Source: Mycobacteriales bacterium
Lineage (GTDB): Bacteria; Actinomycetota; Actinomycetes; Mycobacteriales; SCTD01
Assembly: GCA_040902655.1 (NCBI GenBank)
Contig: JBBDWV010000016.1
Span: 1-64,000, forward strand
DNA: 64,000 bases
Direction: 5' to 3'
Made by a program: the position numbers and the translations under genes. Shown here one piece after another: positions 1-9,076 of this stretch; position 1 is the first letter of the stretch, and each line of letters begins with the position of its first letter. The notes beneath the pieces were generated by a model. It saw nothing but the letters and a program-made list of their open reading frames with translations, did not search any database and was not told where the DNA came from.

Positions 1-92
1 CCTACCCAGGCGGGACTCACACCCGCTGGCCTGATCCAGCTTGCAGGACGCAACACGGGATCCACCGTATTCGCCGCGATCCCCGTGGTGGT

Positions 93-230
93 GCACTTCC
101 CCTGCGCCAGAGCAGCCCGCGGAACGATCCGGGTGACGTCCCGCAGGGAAAGTGCGTGGGGAGCAGGCCACTTCCCCTGCGACAGAGCACGCGTAGGCGT
201 CGGGAGGATGGCGTACGGCAGGGGAAGTGC
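93..230. repeat. Doublet of palindromic REP-like elements (left of AbiEi-like gene)
   Basis: Two palindromic units lie head to tail. The first spans 93-155, with arms GCACTTCCCCTGCG (93-106) and CGCAGGGAAAGTGC (142-155), matching at 13 of 14 positions. The second spans 169-230, with arms CACTTCCCCTGC and GCAGGGGAAGTG (218-229), a perfect match. The units are 62-63 bp long and 13 bp apart. The same arms recur as a second doublet at 1218-1353. Size, pairing and intergenic position resemble REP/BIME or MITE-type repeats. No transposase is nearby. The remaining bases of this gene-free left end (1-92 and 231-250) hold nothing I can identify. Confidence 0.75.
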
Positions 231-250
231 GTGAGGCGGGCCACTGCAGG

Positions 251-1168
251 TCAGGCCGCGCGGCGGGCGTACCGCACGAATGCCTGGCGGATCCGCACCG
301 CGACGAGCTCCGGGTGGCGCAGGGCCTCGTCCCACGTGTAGCGCACGACCTCGAAGCCGGCCTCGCGCAGCCGGTCCTCGCGCCGCTTCTCGGCGAACAG
401 GTCCGCTGCGGTGACGTACTTCAGTGCACCGTCGGCCTCGGCGATCGTGCGGTGCGCCTCCCAGTAGTGGTCGACGCGGGCGATCGGCCCGTCCGTGTCG
501 CCCAGCACGACCTGCAGGTCGCACGGCGGCAGCCCCTGCTCGTCGAACCGGACGCGGCCGAGCGACTCGAGCGCCGACTCCGCGCGGCCGTCCGCGAACC
601 CGACCGCTCGGCGAGCTCGGTCGATGCCCGGCCAGCGTGCGCACGCCTCCAGCGCCTCGAGCAGCTCCTCAGGCGACGCGCCGCGTCGCAGCGCAGCGTC
701 GGCAGCGGCGACGCCGGCCAGATGTCCACGCGCACGAGCCAGGTCGACGGCCGTACGGCTGAGCGACGTCGCCGGCACCGCGCGCACCTCGACGACCGCC
801 TCCGGAGGGAGCGCGCGGCTGTTCCCGTGGTGCTTCGGCCGGTCGTGCTTGCGCTCGCCGAGCTGGAGCCGCGGCGGCGGCGGCCCGATCAAGGGCACCT
901 CGTGCAGCTGCGCGGCCGTCGCGCGCACCGCGACCAGGTCGACCCCGCAGACCAGGCGCTCCGCGGCGACCTGAATGACCAGCCGGGCGACCGGATCCCC
1001 CTCGTCGTACCTGCTGGTCAAGGCGTACGCGTTCGGTCGGACCCGCGTGAGCAGGCGGTCGGACCCGGGCTTCCCGAGCTGCGTCAGGGGCACCCCGTGT
1101 GCCCGCGCCTGCGCGCGGGTCACGACGCCGGCCTGGCCGCGTACCTGCTCCTGCAGCTCCTCGTACAT
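251..1168 (-). CDS. AbiEi-type / DUF559-like protein (REase-fold C-terminus)
   Basis: This 305-residue protein has an N-terminal winged-helix segment of the AbiEi antitoxin type (GVVTRAQARAHGV near residues 15-27, then a LTRVRPNAYAL turn). Its C-terminal third resembles the DUF559/Vsr-like endonuclease fold, with an acidic series in VDHYWEAHRTIAEADG and a final RYTWDEAL helix pair. Proteins of this architecture are common in actinobacterial genomes as lone genes without the AbiEii toxin, and none is visible here. I chose the internal ATG at 1168 because homologous proteins begin at MYEELQEQ; an ATG 24 codons upstream is in a repeat-rich stretch. Function is unproven: possibly a regulator or a nuclease. 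It is bracketed by palindromic repeat doublets on both sides. Confidence 0.7.
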   Translation of the reverse strand: MYEELQEQVRGQAGVVTRAQARAHGVPLTQLGKPGSDRLLTRVRPNAYALTSRYDEGDPVARLVIQVAAERLVCGVDLVAVRATAAQLHEVPLIGPPPPRLQLGERKHDRPKHHGNSRALPPEAVVEVRAVPATSLSRTAVDLARARGHLAGVAAADAALRRGASPEELLEALEACARWPGIDRARRAVGFADGRAESALESLGRVRFDEQGLPPCDLQVVLGDTDGPIARVDHYWEAHRTIAEADGALKYVTAADLFAEKRREDRLREAGFEVVRYTWDEALRHPELVAVRIRQAFVRYARRAA

Positions 1169-1217
1169 GCGGCGCAGTCTGCGCGCCGGATCGTCGTACT
1201 GCTGGCGCCGTCCACAG

Positions 1218-1353
1218 GCACTTCCCCTGCAGAACGGCACGCGCGCAGGCTCCTCGAATGCCGCGACGCAGGGAAAGTCGCCCCGCGCCGGGCACTTCCC
1301 CTGCGACAGTGCACTGCGCGCGGCATTCCGGGTGACGTCCCGCAGGGGAAGTG
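1218..1353. repeat. Doublet of palindromic REP-like elements (right of AbiEi-like gene)
   Basis: Two further copies of the palindromic unit occur here. The third spans 1218-1280, with arms GCACTTCCCCTGC and GCAGGGAAAGTCG and two arm mismatches. The fourth spans 1292-1353, with arms GCACTTCCCCTGCG and CGCAGGGGAAGTG. They are 11 bp apart. The right half of the fourth unit (GGGTGACGTCCCGCAGG) is identical to the right half of the first unit at 131-147, so the copies are related beyond the arms. The doublet fills the gap between the AbiEi-like gene start and the glyS stop codon and could also act as a hairpin terminator after glyS. Confidence 0.75.
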
Positions 1354-1389
1354 GCCCGGACCTGAGGCGCAGAAGGGCTGTACGCCGGG

Positions 1390-2754
1390 CTACAGCGGGC
1401 CGAGCTTGTCGTGGAGGTAGCGGAGCACCGCGTCCAGCGCCACCCGCTCCTGGGTCATCGCGTCGCGCTCCCGCACCGTCACGGCCTGGTCCTGCAGCGT
1501 GTCGAAGTCGACCGTGACGCAGTACGGCGTGCCGACCTCGTCCTGCCGGCGGTAGCGGCGGCCGATGGCCCCGGCATCGTCGAAGTCGACGTTCCAGTGC
1601 CTGCGCAAGTCAGCGGCCAGCGAGCGCGCCGCCGGCGAGAGGTCGGCGTTGCGCGACAGCGGGAGCACCGCGGCCTTGACCGGCGCGAGGCGCGGGTCGA
1701 GCCGCAGCACGACGCGCTTGTCGACGCCACCCTTGGCATTCGGGGCCTCGTCCTCCGTGTAGGCGTCGAGCAGGAAGGTCAGCGCGCAGCGGTCCACGCC
1801 GGCTGCCGGTTCGATGACGTACGGCGTCCAGCGCTCGCCGGACTCCTGGTCGAAGTAGTCGAGCGAGACGCCGGTGGCCTTGCTGTGCACCGTGAGGTCG
1901 TAGTCGGTGCGGTTGGCGATGCCCTCGAGCTCACCCCACTGCGAGCCCTGGAAGCCGAACTCGTACTCGATGTCGACGGTGCGCTTGGAGTAGTGCGACA
2001 GCTTCTCCGCCGGGTGCTCGAACTGCCGCAGTTTGGCCGGGTCGATACCGAGGTCGACGTACCAGGCGAAGCGCTCGTCGATCCATCGCTGGTGCCACTC
2101 CTCGTCCTCGCCGGGCTGGACGAAGAACTCCATCTCCATCTGCTCGAATTCGCGGGTGCGGAAGATGAAGTTTCCTGGCGTGATCTCGTTGCGGAACGAC
2201 TTGCCGATCTGGCCGATGCCGAACGGCGGCTTCTTGCGGGAACTCTGCTGGACGTTGGCATAGTTGATGAAGATGCCCTGCGCCGTCTCGGGCCGCAGGT
2301 AGGCCAGGCCGCTGTCGTCCTCGACCACACCGAGGTGGGTCCTCAGCAGGCCGTTGAACATCTTCGGCTCGGTCCACACGTCGCGGTTGCCGCAGTTGGG
2401 GCAGGCGATCTCGGCGAGCGGCTTGCCGGAGCCCTCCTCGAGATGGTCGGCGCGGTAGCGCTTGTGGCACGACGTGCACTCGACCAGCGGATCGACGAAC
2501 GCCTGCACGTGGCCGGAGGTCTCCCAGACCTCGCGGGCCAGGATCACGCAGCTGTCGAGGCCGACGACGTCGTCCCGGCCCTGCACGACGGCCTTCCACC
2601 ACTGCCGCTTGACGTTGTTCTTCAGCTCCACCCCGAGCGGCCCGTAGTCCCAGGACGCACGTAGTCCGCCGTAGATCTCGGAGGAGGGGAAGACCAGGCC
2701 GCGCCGCTTGCAGAGGCTGACGATCGTGTCCATGCGGTCGTTCTTGTTCGCCAT
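1390..2754 (-). CDS. glyS: Glycyl-tRNA synthetase (single-chain alpha2 type)
   Basis: This enzyme charges tRNA-Gly with glycine using ATP, in the cytoplasm. At 454 residues it has the length of the dimeric class II enzyme of actinobacteria and archaea/eukaryotes, not the alpha2-beta2 form. Visible features are an N-terminal class II core start ([21 protein letters not shown]), a zinc-binding pair of CxxC motifs (CTSCHKRY and CPNCGNRD), motif 2 ([21 protein letters not shown]), motif 3 near [11 protein letters not shown], and a C-terminal anticodon-binding domain. The start at MANKNDRMD is preferred over an ATG 12 codons upstream because it matches family N-termini. Monocistronic in appearance; the preceding gene on the same strand ends about 80 bp away. 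Confidence 0.97.
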   Translation of the reverse strand: MANKNDRMDTIVSLCKRRGLVFPSSEIYGGLRASWDYGPLGVELKNNVKRQWWKAVVQGRDDVVGLDSCVILAREVWETSGHVQAFVDPLVECTSCHKRYRADHLEEGSGKPLAEIACPNCGNRDVWTEPKMFNGLLRTHLGVVEDDSGLAYLRPETAQGIFINYANVQQSSRKKPPFGIGQIGKSFRNEITPGNFIFRTREFEQMEMEFFVQPGEDEEWHQRWIDERFAWYVDLGIDPAKLRQFEHPAEKLSHYSKRTVDIEYEFGFQGSQWGELEGIANRTDYDLTVHSKATGVSLDYFDQESGERWTPYVIEPAAGVDRCALTFLLDAYTEDEAPNAKGGVDKRVVLRLDPRLAPVKAAVLPLSRNADLSPAARSLAADLRRHWNVDFDDAGAIGRRYRRQDEVGTPYCVTVDFDTLQDQAVTVRERDAMTQERVALDAVLRYLHDKLGPL

Positions 2755-2833
2755 GTGCGCTCCTGGTCCGGCTGGCTGTCGGGCAAGCACGTCACGCTAC
2801 CGGTGAGGGAATACTCAGGAGTTGAGCACGCCC

Positions 2834-3214
2834 TCACAGGTCGCTCGCGGCCGGTCCGGACGCCTCGCCGACGCCCACCCGGCCGGCATCGACCGCCCGC
2901 CGGCTCACGCCGGTCGTGAGGCCGTCCCCGTCGGAGGCGTGCAGCACCTCGAACGCGCTCGGCTCGTCGCGCCCGAGCGAGAGCAGCGGGGCGGCGTCGA
3001 CCTTCACGTCGTACGACGACAGGCTGCGCCGGTAGGCGCCGACACCGGCCCACTCGGTCGTGAGCACCCACTGGGTGGGGTCGTCGGCGGCCCGCCCGAT
3101 CCGCCCGCGCAGGTAGCCCGGCCGGGCGGCGAAGGCCGCGAGCGCCGCCTCGGCCCGCGGCAGGAACGACGCGGACTCCGCCCCGGGCACGTCGAACCTC
3201 GTCACGACCAGCAC
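2834..3214 (-). CDS. Antibiotic biosynthesis monooxygenase (ABM) domain protein
   Basis: This is a 126-residue protein. Its first 95 residues have the ferredoxin-like ABM pattern: a first strand (MLVVTRFDVP), a helix rich in Ala (FLPRAEAALAAFAARPGYLRGRIGRA), and a second half with WVLTTEWAGVGAYRRSLSSYDVK. ABM proteins are small dimeric cofactor-free oxygenases or heme-degrading enzymes, and many have no known substrate. The C-terminal 25 residues look disordered. Similar short ABM proteins are frequent next to glyS/uppS genes in actinobacteria, but this gives no substrate. Family assignment is good, the reaction unknown. Confidence 0.7.
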   Translation of the reverse strand: MLVVTRFDVPGAESASFLPRAEAALAAFAARPGYLRGRIGRAADDPTQWVLTTEWAGVGAYRRSLSSYDVKVDAAPLLSLGRDEPSAFEVLHASDGDGLTTGVSRRAVDAGRVGVGEASGPAASDL

Positions 3215-3264
3215 GGGTGACAGGCTAGGCGGGTCCCGCCGCTCCGCTCCTGGAGGATCCGTCC

Positions 3265-3630
3265 GTGCCGAAGTCGCGCTCCCGCCGCAAGCCGCCCCCG
3301 CGCCCCCGCGCGGCGCGGCCGCCGAAGGAGCCGCTGGTCAAGCAGCCCGCGCCCGGCGCGCGCGGCGAAGTGGAGCGGATCAGCGCGCCGATGCTGCTCT
3401 GGCTGTCCGCGCGGCCGAGGTTCTTCGTCCCGGTGCTGTCGGCGGTCCTGCTGATCGGCGGCCTGGCCGCTCCTCCCGGCTTCGGCGTGCCGCTGCTCCT
3501 GCTGCTGGTCGCGCTGGTGAGCTGGCTGTCCTACCTGTCATGGCCGGTCGTGGAGGGCGTCCAAAGGCTGCTGCGCCTCGGCACGATCGGGCTCGTCCTC
3601 GCCGCCATCGCGGGCAAGCTCAGCGGCTGA
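3265..3630 (+). CDS. Small membrane protein, DUF6703-like
   Basis: This is a 121-residue protein with a very basic, Pro-rich N-terminus (about residues 1-35, SRSRRKPPPRPRAARPPK), followed by hydrophobic segments near residues 52-70, 72-92 and 103-118. That arrangement fits a cytoplasmic basic tail with two or three membrane helices. It resembles the actinobacterial family named DUF6703, whose function is unknown. The start is GTG, preceded by a GGAGG Shine-Dalgarno at an 8-base spacing. It converges on the lytic transglycosylase gene, and the two stop ends overlap by 11 bp. Confidence 0.65.
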   Translation: MPKSRSRRKPPPRPRAARPPKEPLVKQPAPGARGEVERISAPMLLWLSARPRFFVPVLSAVLLIGGLAAPPGFGVPLLLLLVALVSWLSYLSWPVVEGVQRLLRLGTIGLVLAAIAGKLSG

Positions 3631-4582
3631 GCCGGCCGTCGTACCCGACCGGGAGCACCCGGTCCCCGTCGGTGGTCCGGTAGTAGACCTGCCAGTGGTA
3701 GTAGCCGCGGTAGGTACGCGGGTCCGCCCGCATCTGCGCGGCGTGCATCTCGATGCCGGCGACGTAGGCGTTGCTGCGGTTGTAGGCGAACAGCGCGCGC
3801 TCCATGCGCTGCGGCGCCCCGCTGGCCGCGAGGTAGCGCGCCGCTGCCCGGATCGCGTCCTGCGGGTCGTCGATGTCGCCCTCGCCGTAGATCTCCCAGG
3901 TGCCCGGCATGAACTGCATAGGCCCCTGGGCGCCGGCCGAGCTGGTGCCGCGGATCCGGCCCATCCGGGTCTCGACGAGGTGGATCGCCGCGAGGTACTC
4001 CCAGCCGACGCCGAACTCCTGCTCGGCCGCGCGGTAGTAGCCGAGCAGGACCTCGGGCGGCGGCGGCGCGACGATGCGCCAGGACGGCAGCCGCGGCTGC
4101 GCCCGGGTGAGCCGCCGCAGCGCCGCCTGCGCGTCGGTGTGGGCCACCACCACCGGGTCGAGGTCGTCCGGGACCGCGGCCAGCACGGCCGGCCGCAGCT
4201 CGCCGCGGGCGGCGAGGTGCCGGTACGCCGCCTGCTGCACCCGCCCGGCTTCCGCGACGGCCTCCTCACCGGCGTCGCGGCTGCGGATCGTCTGCTCGGC
4301 GTGGGTGATCTGCGCGGCGAGTGCGCCGGCGTCCTCGGCCATGGGCGGCGGTGGTCGGGCAGGGACCGGGCCGGTGGGCGAGGGGGACGGCGGCGACAGC
4401 GAAGGGGATGGCGACGGCGGGGGCGAGGGCGCCGGCGAGAGCAACGGCGGTGCCTGCGCGACCGGCGGCGGTGCGGGCTCGGAGCTGCACCCCGCCGCAG
4501 CGAAGGCCAGCACCAGCGCCAGCAGGGGCGACCTCATCGCGAGCTGCGGGCGAGCCACCGCCGCGACGGTGAACAGCCTCAT
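3620..4582 (-). CDS. Lipoprotein lytic transglycosylase (SLT-type)
   Basis: This is a secreted cell-wall enzyme expected to cleave the MurNAc-GlcNAc bond of peptidoglycan. The 320-residue protein starts with a hydrophobic signal ending in a lipobox-like AAAGCSS (Cys near residue 34). A Pro/Ser-rich linker of about 50 residues follows. The C-terminal catalytic domain shows the SLT signatures [27 protein letters not shown] and [21 protein letters not shown]; the first Glu of ETRMG is the expected catalytic acid. The first ATG overlaps the uppS stop as ATGA; a second in-frame ATG 15 codons later (MRSPLLAL) would give a tighter signal peptide. It sits last in a recO-uppS-transglycosylase run. Confidence 0.85.
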   Translation of the reverse strand: MRLFTVAAVARPQLAMRSPLLALVLAFAAAGCSSEPAPPPVAQAPPLLSPAPSPPPSPSPSLSPPSPSPTGPVPARPPPPMAEDAGALAAQITHAEQTIRSRDAGEEAVAEAGRVQQAAYRHLAARGELRPAVLAAVPDDLDPVVVAHTDAQAALRRLTRAQPRLPSWRIVAPPPPEVLLGYYRAAEQEFGVGWEYLAAIHLVETRMGRIRGTSSAGAQGPMQFMPGTWEIYGEGDIDDPQDAIRAAARYLAASGAPQRMERALFAYNRSNAYVAGIEMHAAQMRADPRTYRGYYHWQVYYRTTDGDRVLPVGYDGRLSR

Positions 4583-5379
4583 GTGACCACGTCGTTCGGC
4601 AGCGCCCCGCCGTAGCGCCGGTCCCGGGCGGCGTAGAGCTCGACCGCCTGCCACAGGTGACGCCGGTCGACATCCGGCCACAGCGTGTCGAGGAAGACCA
4701 GCTCGGCGTAGGCGGACTGCCAGAGCAGGAAGTTCGAGGTGCGCTGCTCGCCCGAGGTGCGCAGGAACAGGTCGACGTCGGGCATGTCCGGCTCGTCGAG
4801 GTAGCGCGCCAGCACCTTCGCGTCCACCCGCGCGGGATCGAGCCGGCCCGCGGCGACGTCGAGCGCGAGCAGCCGCGCAGCGTCGGCGATCTCGGCCCGG
4901 CCGCCGTAGTTGACGCACATGGTCAGAGTGCAGACGTCGTTGTCGCGCGTCAGCTCCTCGGCCTGCTCGAGCTCCTTCACGACCGAGCGCCACAGCTTCG
5001 GGCGCCGGCCGGCCCAGCGGACCCGCACGCCGAGCTCGTGCATCTCGTCGCGGCGTCGGCGGATGACGTCGCGGTTGAAGCCCATGAGGAAGCGGACCTC
5101 GTCGGGCGAGCGCTTCCAGTTCTCGGTCGAGAAGGCGTAGGCGGACACCCACCGCACGCCGAGTTCGATGGCGCCCTCCACGACGTCGAACAGCGAGGAC
5201 TCGCCGGCCTCGTGGCCGGCGTTCCGGGGCAGGCCGCGGTCCTTGGCCCAGCGCCCGTTGCCGTCCATGACGATCGCGACGTGCCGCGGCACCAGCTCGG
5301 CCGGCAGGTCAGGCGGGCGGGCCCCGGACGGGTGCGGGGTCGGCGCGCGGACGGTCCGGCGGGCAGCGGAACGACTCAT
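4579..5379 (-). CDS. uppS: Isoprenyl (undecaprenyl/decaprenyl) diphosphate synthase
   Basis: This cis-prenyltransferase extends farnesyl or a shorter prenyl diphosphate with isopentenyl diphosphate to make the lipid carrier for cell-wall polymers. The 266-residue protein has the family signature [17 protein letters not shown] with its catalytic Asp, the conserved [13 protein letters not shown] region, and the C-terminal [27 protein letters not shown] motif. The N-terminal 25 residues are a variable Arg/Pro-rich extension. The start ATG overlaps the recO stop by 4 bp (ATGA), and its own stop overlaps the downstream lipoprotein gene start in the same way. recO-uppS adjacency is typical of actinobacteria. 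Chain length of the product cannot be read from the sequence. Confidence 0.96.
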   Translation of the reverse strand: MSRSAARRTVRAPTPHPSGARPPDLPAELVPRHVAIVMDGNGRWAKDRGLPRNAGHEAGESSLFDVVEGAIELGVRWVSAYAFSTENWKRSPDEVRFLMGFNRDVIRRRRDEMHELGVRVRWAGRRPKLWRSVVKELEQAEELTRDNDVCTLTMCVNYGGRAEIADAARLLALDVAAGRLDPARVDAKVLARYLDEPDMPDVDLFLRTSGEQRTSNFLLWQSAYAELVFLDTLWPDVDRRHLWQAVELYAARDRRYGGALPNDVVT

Positions 5380-6110
5380 CAGCGCTCCACCAGCGGCAGG
5401 CTGCGCAGTCCCCGCTCCAGGTGCCACTGCAGGTGGGCCGCCACCAGCCCGCTGGCCTCGCGCCGGGTCCGCGGCTCGGTCACCTCCGCGGCATCCCAGT
5501 CGCCCGTCAGCAGGTCGACCATCAGCGTCAGCGCATCGGGGGGGGGTGAGGCCGCCCCCGACGGTCGGCAGGCCGGGCAGACGCTGCCACCCGCAGGGAC
5601 GGAGTAGGCGCGGTGCGGTCCGGGGGCCGCGCAGCGGGCGCACTCCGACAGCGCCGGCGCGTAGCCGGCGACCGACATGGCCCGGAGCAGGAAGGCGTCC
5701 AGCACCATCGAGGGATCCCGTTCGGACAGGGCCCGCAGCGCGCCGACCACCAGCAGGAAAAGCCGCAGCGAGGGCTCGCGTTCCTCCGCGGTCAGCCGCT
5801 CGGCCGTCTCCAGCACCGCGGTGCCTGCGGTGTACCGGCCGTAGTTCCCGACGAGCTTGTCGCCGTACGGCGTGAGGCTCTCGGCCTGCACGACGATGTC
5901 GAGGTTGCGCCCGGCGTAGAGCTGAAGGTCCACGTGGCTGAACGGCTCCACCGTCGCCCCGAACTTCGACCGGGTGCGCCGCACACCCTTGGCCACCGCG
6001 CGCACCCGGCCGTGCCGACGGGTCAGGAGGGTGATGATCCGGTCGGCCTCACCGAGCTTCTGGACGCGCAGGACCACGCCCTCGTCGCGGTAGAGGCTCA
6101 CCTGCGTCAC
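5379..6110 (-). CDS. recO: DNA repair protein RecO
   Basis: RecO loads RecA on SSB-coated single-stranded DNA in the RecF pathway. The 243-residue protein opens with the OB-fold start ([28 protein letters not shown]) and contains the [30 protein letters not shown] block. Its zinc-binding region has the cysteine set CARCAAPGP...CPACR (residues about 182-205). The start is a GTG ([11 protein letters not shown]), matching family N-termini; the frame is open further upstream without a better start. A run of nine G lies in the part encoding SPPPDA but the frame is intact. It shares the ATGA junction with uppS. Confidence 0.95.
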   Translation of the reverse strand: MTQVSLYRDEGVVLRVQKLGEADRIITLLTRRHGRVRAVAKGVRRTRSKFGATVEPFSHVDLQLYAGRNLDIVVQAESLTPYGDKLVGNYGRYTAGTAVLETAERLTAEEREPSLRLFLLVVGALRALSERDPSMVLDAFLLRAMSVAGYAPALSECARCAAPGPHRAYSVPAGGSVCPACRPSGAASPPPDALTLMVDLLTGDWDAAEVTEPRTRREASGLVAAHLQWHLERGLRSLPLVER

Positions 6111-6169
6111 GCTAGTCCGGCGATTCGTTCCGGGGTGGCGCGCCGGGCCGTGACAGGCTGCCAGGCGTC

Positions 6170-7771
6170 GTGGACACTGCCTGGGCTGAGCAGCGGACCA
6201 GCTGGGCGCTTCCCCCGCAGCCCCCCGAGAAGTGGGTCGGCCGCCGCTGGGAGGGCGCCCTGTTCGGCGCGCTCGCCCTCGCGCTGGGCGTGCCTGTGCT
6301 CCGGCTGGTGACCGAGGCCAGCGGCGCGACCGGGGCACTGGTCGCCCTGCATGCCGCGGCCGGGTGCGCCGCCCTGGTCACGGCGTACGTGCTGCTGGTA
6401 CAGGCCTCGGTCACCGGCGATCCGCGGCTGCGCTGGATGGCAGCCGGCTACGCCGCGGTGTGGCCGCTGGCCATGCTGCGGTCCGCCGAGGTGGAGGGCG
6501 CCGGCAGGCTGACCGTCGAGGTCGAGCGGGGGGCGCTGCTGGGAGTGCTCTGGGCAGTGACGGTTCCTGTCATGGCGCTGACCGCGCCGTACGCGGGGCG
6601 CGGCACCGGGACCACGCTCGCTGCGCTCCAGCTGCTCGCGGCAGCGGTCGGCGCCGTCCTCCTGCTGCCCTCGCTCCCCGTGCTCGTCACAGCCGGTCAG
6701 GAACGCACGCCCGCACTGCGGGCAGCCGCGCTCGCCCTCGCACTGCTGGCTGCTGCCGCCGCTGTCCGTTGGCTGCGCAGCACCCCCCGCGGCGCCGGCG
6801 GCACCTGGACCTGGGTCGGTGCCGGCCTCGGGCTGACCGCGGTGGCCGGCCTCGTCCTGGGGATCGCGGGGCGGCGGTACGACGAGCTCTGGTGGGCGGG
6901 CCAGATCCTGCAGGCGGCCGCCCTGGTCGTGCCCGCCGCGGGGCTGTCGCTGGTGAGCGCCGCGGGCTACCGCCGGCAGAGCCGCCGCTGGCGGCAGCTG
7001 GTCAGCGAGGTCGCCGGCCTGCGGGCGGCCTCGCCGCTGCTGCCGGGGCTGTCGGTGAGTCCTGAGGACGACGACGGACTGCCCTCCGAGCCGGAGGTCC
7101 GCGAGCTCATCTCGATCGACCGGGTGAAGATCGCCCTGCAGGCGGTGGTGCAGCTCGACACCGGCGCCGTGGTCGGGTTCGAGGCGCTGGCCCGCTTCGG
7201 CGGCCGGGTGCCGACCGACCGGTGGTTCCGGGCCGCCAGTTACTACGGCCTGGGTGGTGAGTTCGAGCGGCTCACGCTGCAGGCGGCCCTGTCGCTGCTG
7301 CCCAGCCTGCCGCCCGGGGCGTTTCTCGCCGTCAACGTCTCCCCGGCAGCACTCGAGGACCCGACCGTGCTCACGCTGCTGCACGACAGCGACCTGTCGC
7401 GGGTCCTGCTGGAGGTCACCGAGCACGAGGCCGTCGCCGACTACACCCTCACGCGCACGTTGCTCGACGAGCTACGACGCCGCGGTGCCCGGATCGCCGT
7501 CGACGACACCGGCGCCGGTTTCGCCAGCCTGCGCCACGTACTGATGCTCCAGCCGGCGGTGGTGAAGCTCGACACCAGCCTGTCCCGCCACGTCCACGAG
7601 AGCGAACGCCAGCGCAAGCTGGTCACCGCGCTGCTCACCTTCGCCGACGAGGTCGGGAGCCTGGTGCTGGCCGAGGGTATCGAGACCGAGGAGCAGCTCG
7701 TCGCGCTGCGGAAGCTCGGGGTGCCCTTGGGGCAGGGCTGGCACCTGGGGGTGCCCACCGTCGTCTCCTGA
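6170..7771 (+). CDS. Membrane-bound EAL-domain c-di-GMP phosphodiesterase
   Basis: This 533-residue protein has about nine hydrophobic segments in residues 22-270 and a C-terminal EAL domain from about residue 310. The domain keeps its catalytic and metal-binding positions: GFEALARF (EAL), NVSPAAL, LLEVTEHEA, IAVDDTGAGFASLRH, VVKLD and LAEGIETEEQL, ending in GQGWHLG. It should hydrolyse cyclic di-GMP to pGpG at the membrane. No GGDEF domain precedes it. The membrane part resembles none I can name, so the input signal is unknown. The start is a GTG. It is alone on the plus strand, divergent from recO and convergent with era. Confidence 0.85.
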   Translation: MDTAWAEQRTSWALPPQPPEKWVGRRWEGALFGALALALGVPVLRLVTEASGATGALVALHAAAGCAALVTAYVLLVQASVTGDPRLRWMAAGYAAVWPLAMLRSAEVEGAGRLTVEVERGALLGVLWAVTVPVMALTAPYAGRGTGTTLAALQLLAAAVGAVLLLPSLPVLVTAGQERTPALRAAALALALLAAAAAVRWLRSTPRGAGGTWTWVGAGLGLTAVAGLVLGIAGRRYDELWWAGQILQAAALVVPAAGLSLVSAAGYRRQSRRWRQLVSEVAGLRAASPLLPGLSVSPEDDDGLPSEPEVRELISIDRVKIALQAVVQLDTGAVVGFEALARFGGRVPTDRWFRAASYYGLGGEFERLTLQAALSLLPSLPPGAFLAVNVSPAALEDPTVLTLLHDSDLSRVLLEVTEHEAVADYTLTRTLLDELRRRGARIAVDDTGAGFASLRHVLMLQPAVVKLDTSLSRHVHESERQRKLVTALLTFADEVGSLVLAEGIETEEQLVALRKLGVPLGQGWHLGVPTVVS

Positions 7772-7785
7772 GGAGGCCGCCGGCC

Positions 7786-8697
7786 TCAGAAGCCGAGCTT
7801 TTTCAGCTGCTTGGGATCGCGCTGCCAGTCCTTGGTGACGGTGACGTGCAGGTTGAGGAACACCCGCATCCCGAGCAGCGCCTCGATCTGGTGGCGCGCG
7901 GTGGTGCCGACCCCCTTGAGTCGCGAGCCGCCGCTGCCCAGCACGATCGCCTTCTGACTGTCGCGCTCGACGTGGACGGTGGCGAAGATGTCCACCAGCG
8001 GGCGGTCGTCGGGTCGGTCCTCACGCAGGTTCATCTCCTGCACGGTCACGGCCAGCGAGTGCGGCAGTTCGTCACGCACCCCCTCGAGCGCGGCCTCGCG
8101 GATCAGTTCGGCGACGAGCACCTGCTCGGGCTCGTCGGTGAGCTCGCCGTCGGGATAGAGCGCAGGGCCCGCGGGCAGCCGGGTCACCAACAGGTCGACG
8201 AGCAGCCCCACCTGGAAGTCCGACACCGCGCTGGTGGGGACGATCTCGGCCCAGTCGGCCAGCTGCGAGACCGCGAGCAGCTGCTCGCCCACCTGCTGTC
8301 GGGAGACCTTGTCGGTCTTGGTGACCACAGCGACCACCGGCGTCGTGACCTGAGCCAGCTCGGCGGCGACAAAGCGGTCACCGGGGCCGATCTTGTCGTC
8401 CGCGGTGACGCAGAAGCAGATGATGTCCACGCTGGCGTAGGTCTCCCGCACGATGTCGTTGAGTCGCTGGCCGAGCAGCGTGCGGGGCTTGTGCAGGCCG
8501 GGGGTGTCGACGAGCACGAGCTGGGCGTCGGGGCGGTGCACGATCCCACGCACGGCGTGCCGCGTCGTCTGCGGCCGGCTGCTCGTGATGGCGACCTTCT
8601 GGCCGATGATCGCGTTGGTCAGCGTCGACTTGCCGGCGTTGGGCCGCCCGACGAAGCAGGCGAAGCCGGACCGGAAAGCCGGCGCACCGGTCGTCAC
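7786..8697 (-). CDS. era: GTPase Era
   Basis: Era is a small GTPase that binds the 3' end of 16S rRNA and assists 30S assembly. The 303-residue protein has G1 GRPNAGKST, G2 around TTRHAVRG, G3 DTPGLHKP, and G4 as TKTD (VVTKTDKVS). The C-terminal KH domain shows RDSQKAIVLGSGGSRLKGVGTTARHQIEALLGMRVFLNLHVTV. The GTG start (VTTGAPAFRSGF) lies 22 bp after the preceding gene's stop on the same strand, giving an operon corC, cytidine-deaminase-like, era. Length and motifs are standard. Confidence 0.97.
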   Translation of the reverse strand: MTTGAPAFRSGFACFVGRPNAGKSTLTNAIIGQKVAITSSRPQTTRHAVRGIVHRPDAQLVLVDTPGLHKPRTLLGQRLNDIVRETYASVDIICFCVTADDKIGPGDRFVAAELAQVTTPVVAVVTKTDKVSRQQVGEQLLAVSQLADWAEIVPTSAVSDFQVGLLVDLLVTRLPAGPALYPDGELTDEPEQVLVAELIREAALEGVRDELPHSLAVTVQEMNLREDRPDDRPLVDIFATVHVERDSQKAIVLGSGGSRLKGVGTTARHQIEALLGMRVFLNLHVTVTKDWQRDPKQLKKLGF

Positions 8698-8719
8698 GGA
8701 CGGCTCTCGTCCCGGACGC

Positions 8720-9076
8720 TCACGTGGACAGCCGATGGTGCACAGCGCCGTCGTCGGCGGCCAACAGCAGGGGCACGCCGACGCCGAACTCACGCAGCAC
8801 CTCGATGTCGGCCTGCGAGACGAGCGAGCCGCCGACGACGACCGCCGCCTCGAAACTGCGGGCACCGCTGGAGGCCGCCGCGGCGATGGCCGTGCGCAGC
8901 GCGGACGTGGTCAGGGCCGGGTCGGCGTTCTCGACGGTCGCGCCCGCATAGGTGCGGCCGTCGCTGTCACGTACCGCCGCTCCCTCGGCCACCCCGGTGT
9001 GCGGCACGTGGGCACGCTGCCGGGCGCTCCGGGCCAGGGTGATGAGCTTGCTGTCCTCGGCGTCGGGATCAGGCAC
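8720..9076 (-). CDS. Cytidine deaminase-fold protein lacking zinc ligands
   Basis: This is a 118-residue protein between corC and era, where actinobacteria usually carry a gene annotated as cytidine deaminase. The fold is recognisable from the GVAEGAAVRDSDGRTYAGATVENADPALTTSALRTAI stretch, equivalent to the substrate-binding VENA segment. The zinc motif is missing: where active enzymes have CAE, this one has TSALRT, and the later PCxxC is replaced by GVGVPLLLA. It is therefore unlikely to deaminate cytidine and is probably a structural or regulatory relic with a conserved place in the operon. The GTG start overlaps the corC stop by 8 bp. Confidence 0.75.
   Translation of the reverse strand: MPDPDAEDSKLITLARSARQRAHVPHTGVAEGAAVRDSDGRTYAGATVENADPALTTSALRTAIAAAASSGARSFEAAVVVGGSLVSQADIEVLREFGVGVPLLLAADDGAVHHRLST

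Noticed and set aside
1-40. T-arm-like GCGGG-7 nt-CCCGC on the minus strand at the left edge, suggesting a tRNA end
   Set aside because: The loop is TGTGAGT, not TTCRANY, and no matching acceptor or anticodon arm follows.
5538-5546. Run of nine G in recO
   Set aside because: It falls in a normal Pro-codon run, the frame is intact and the length is unremarkable for this GC content.
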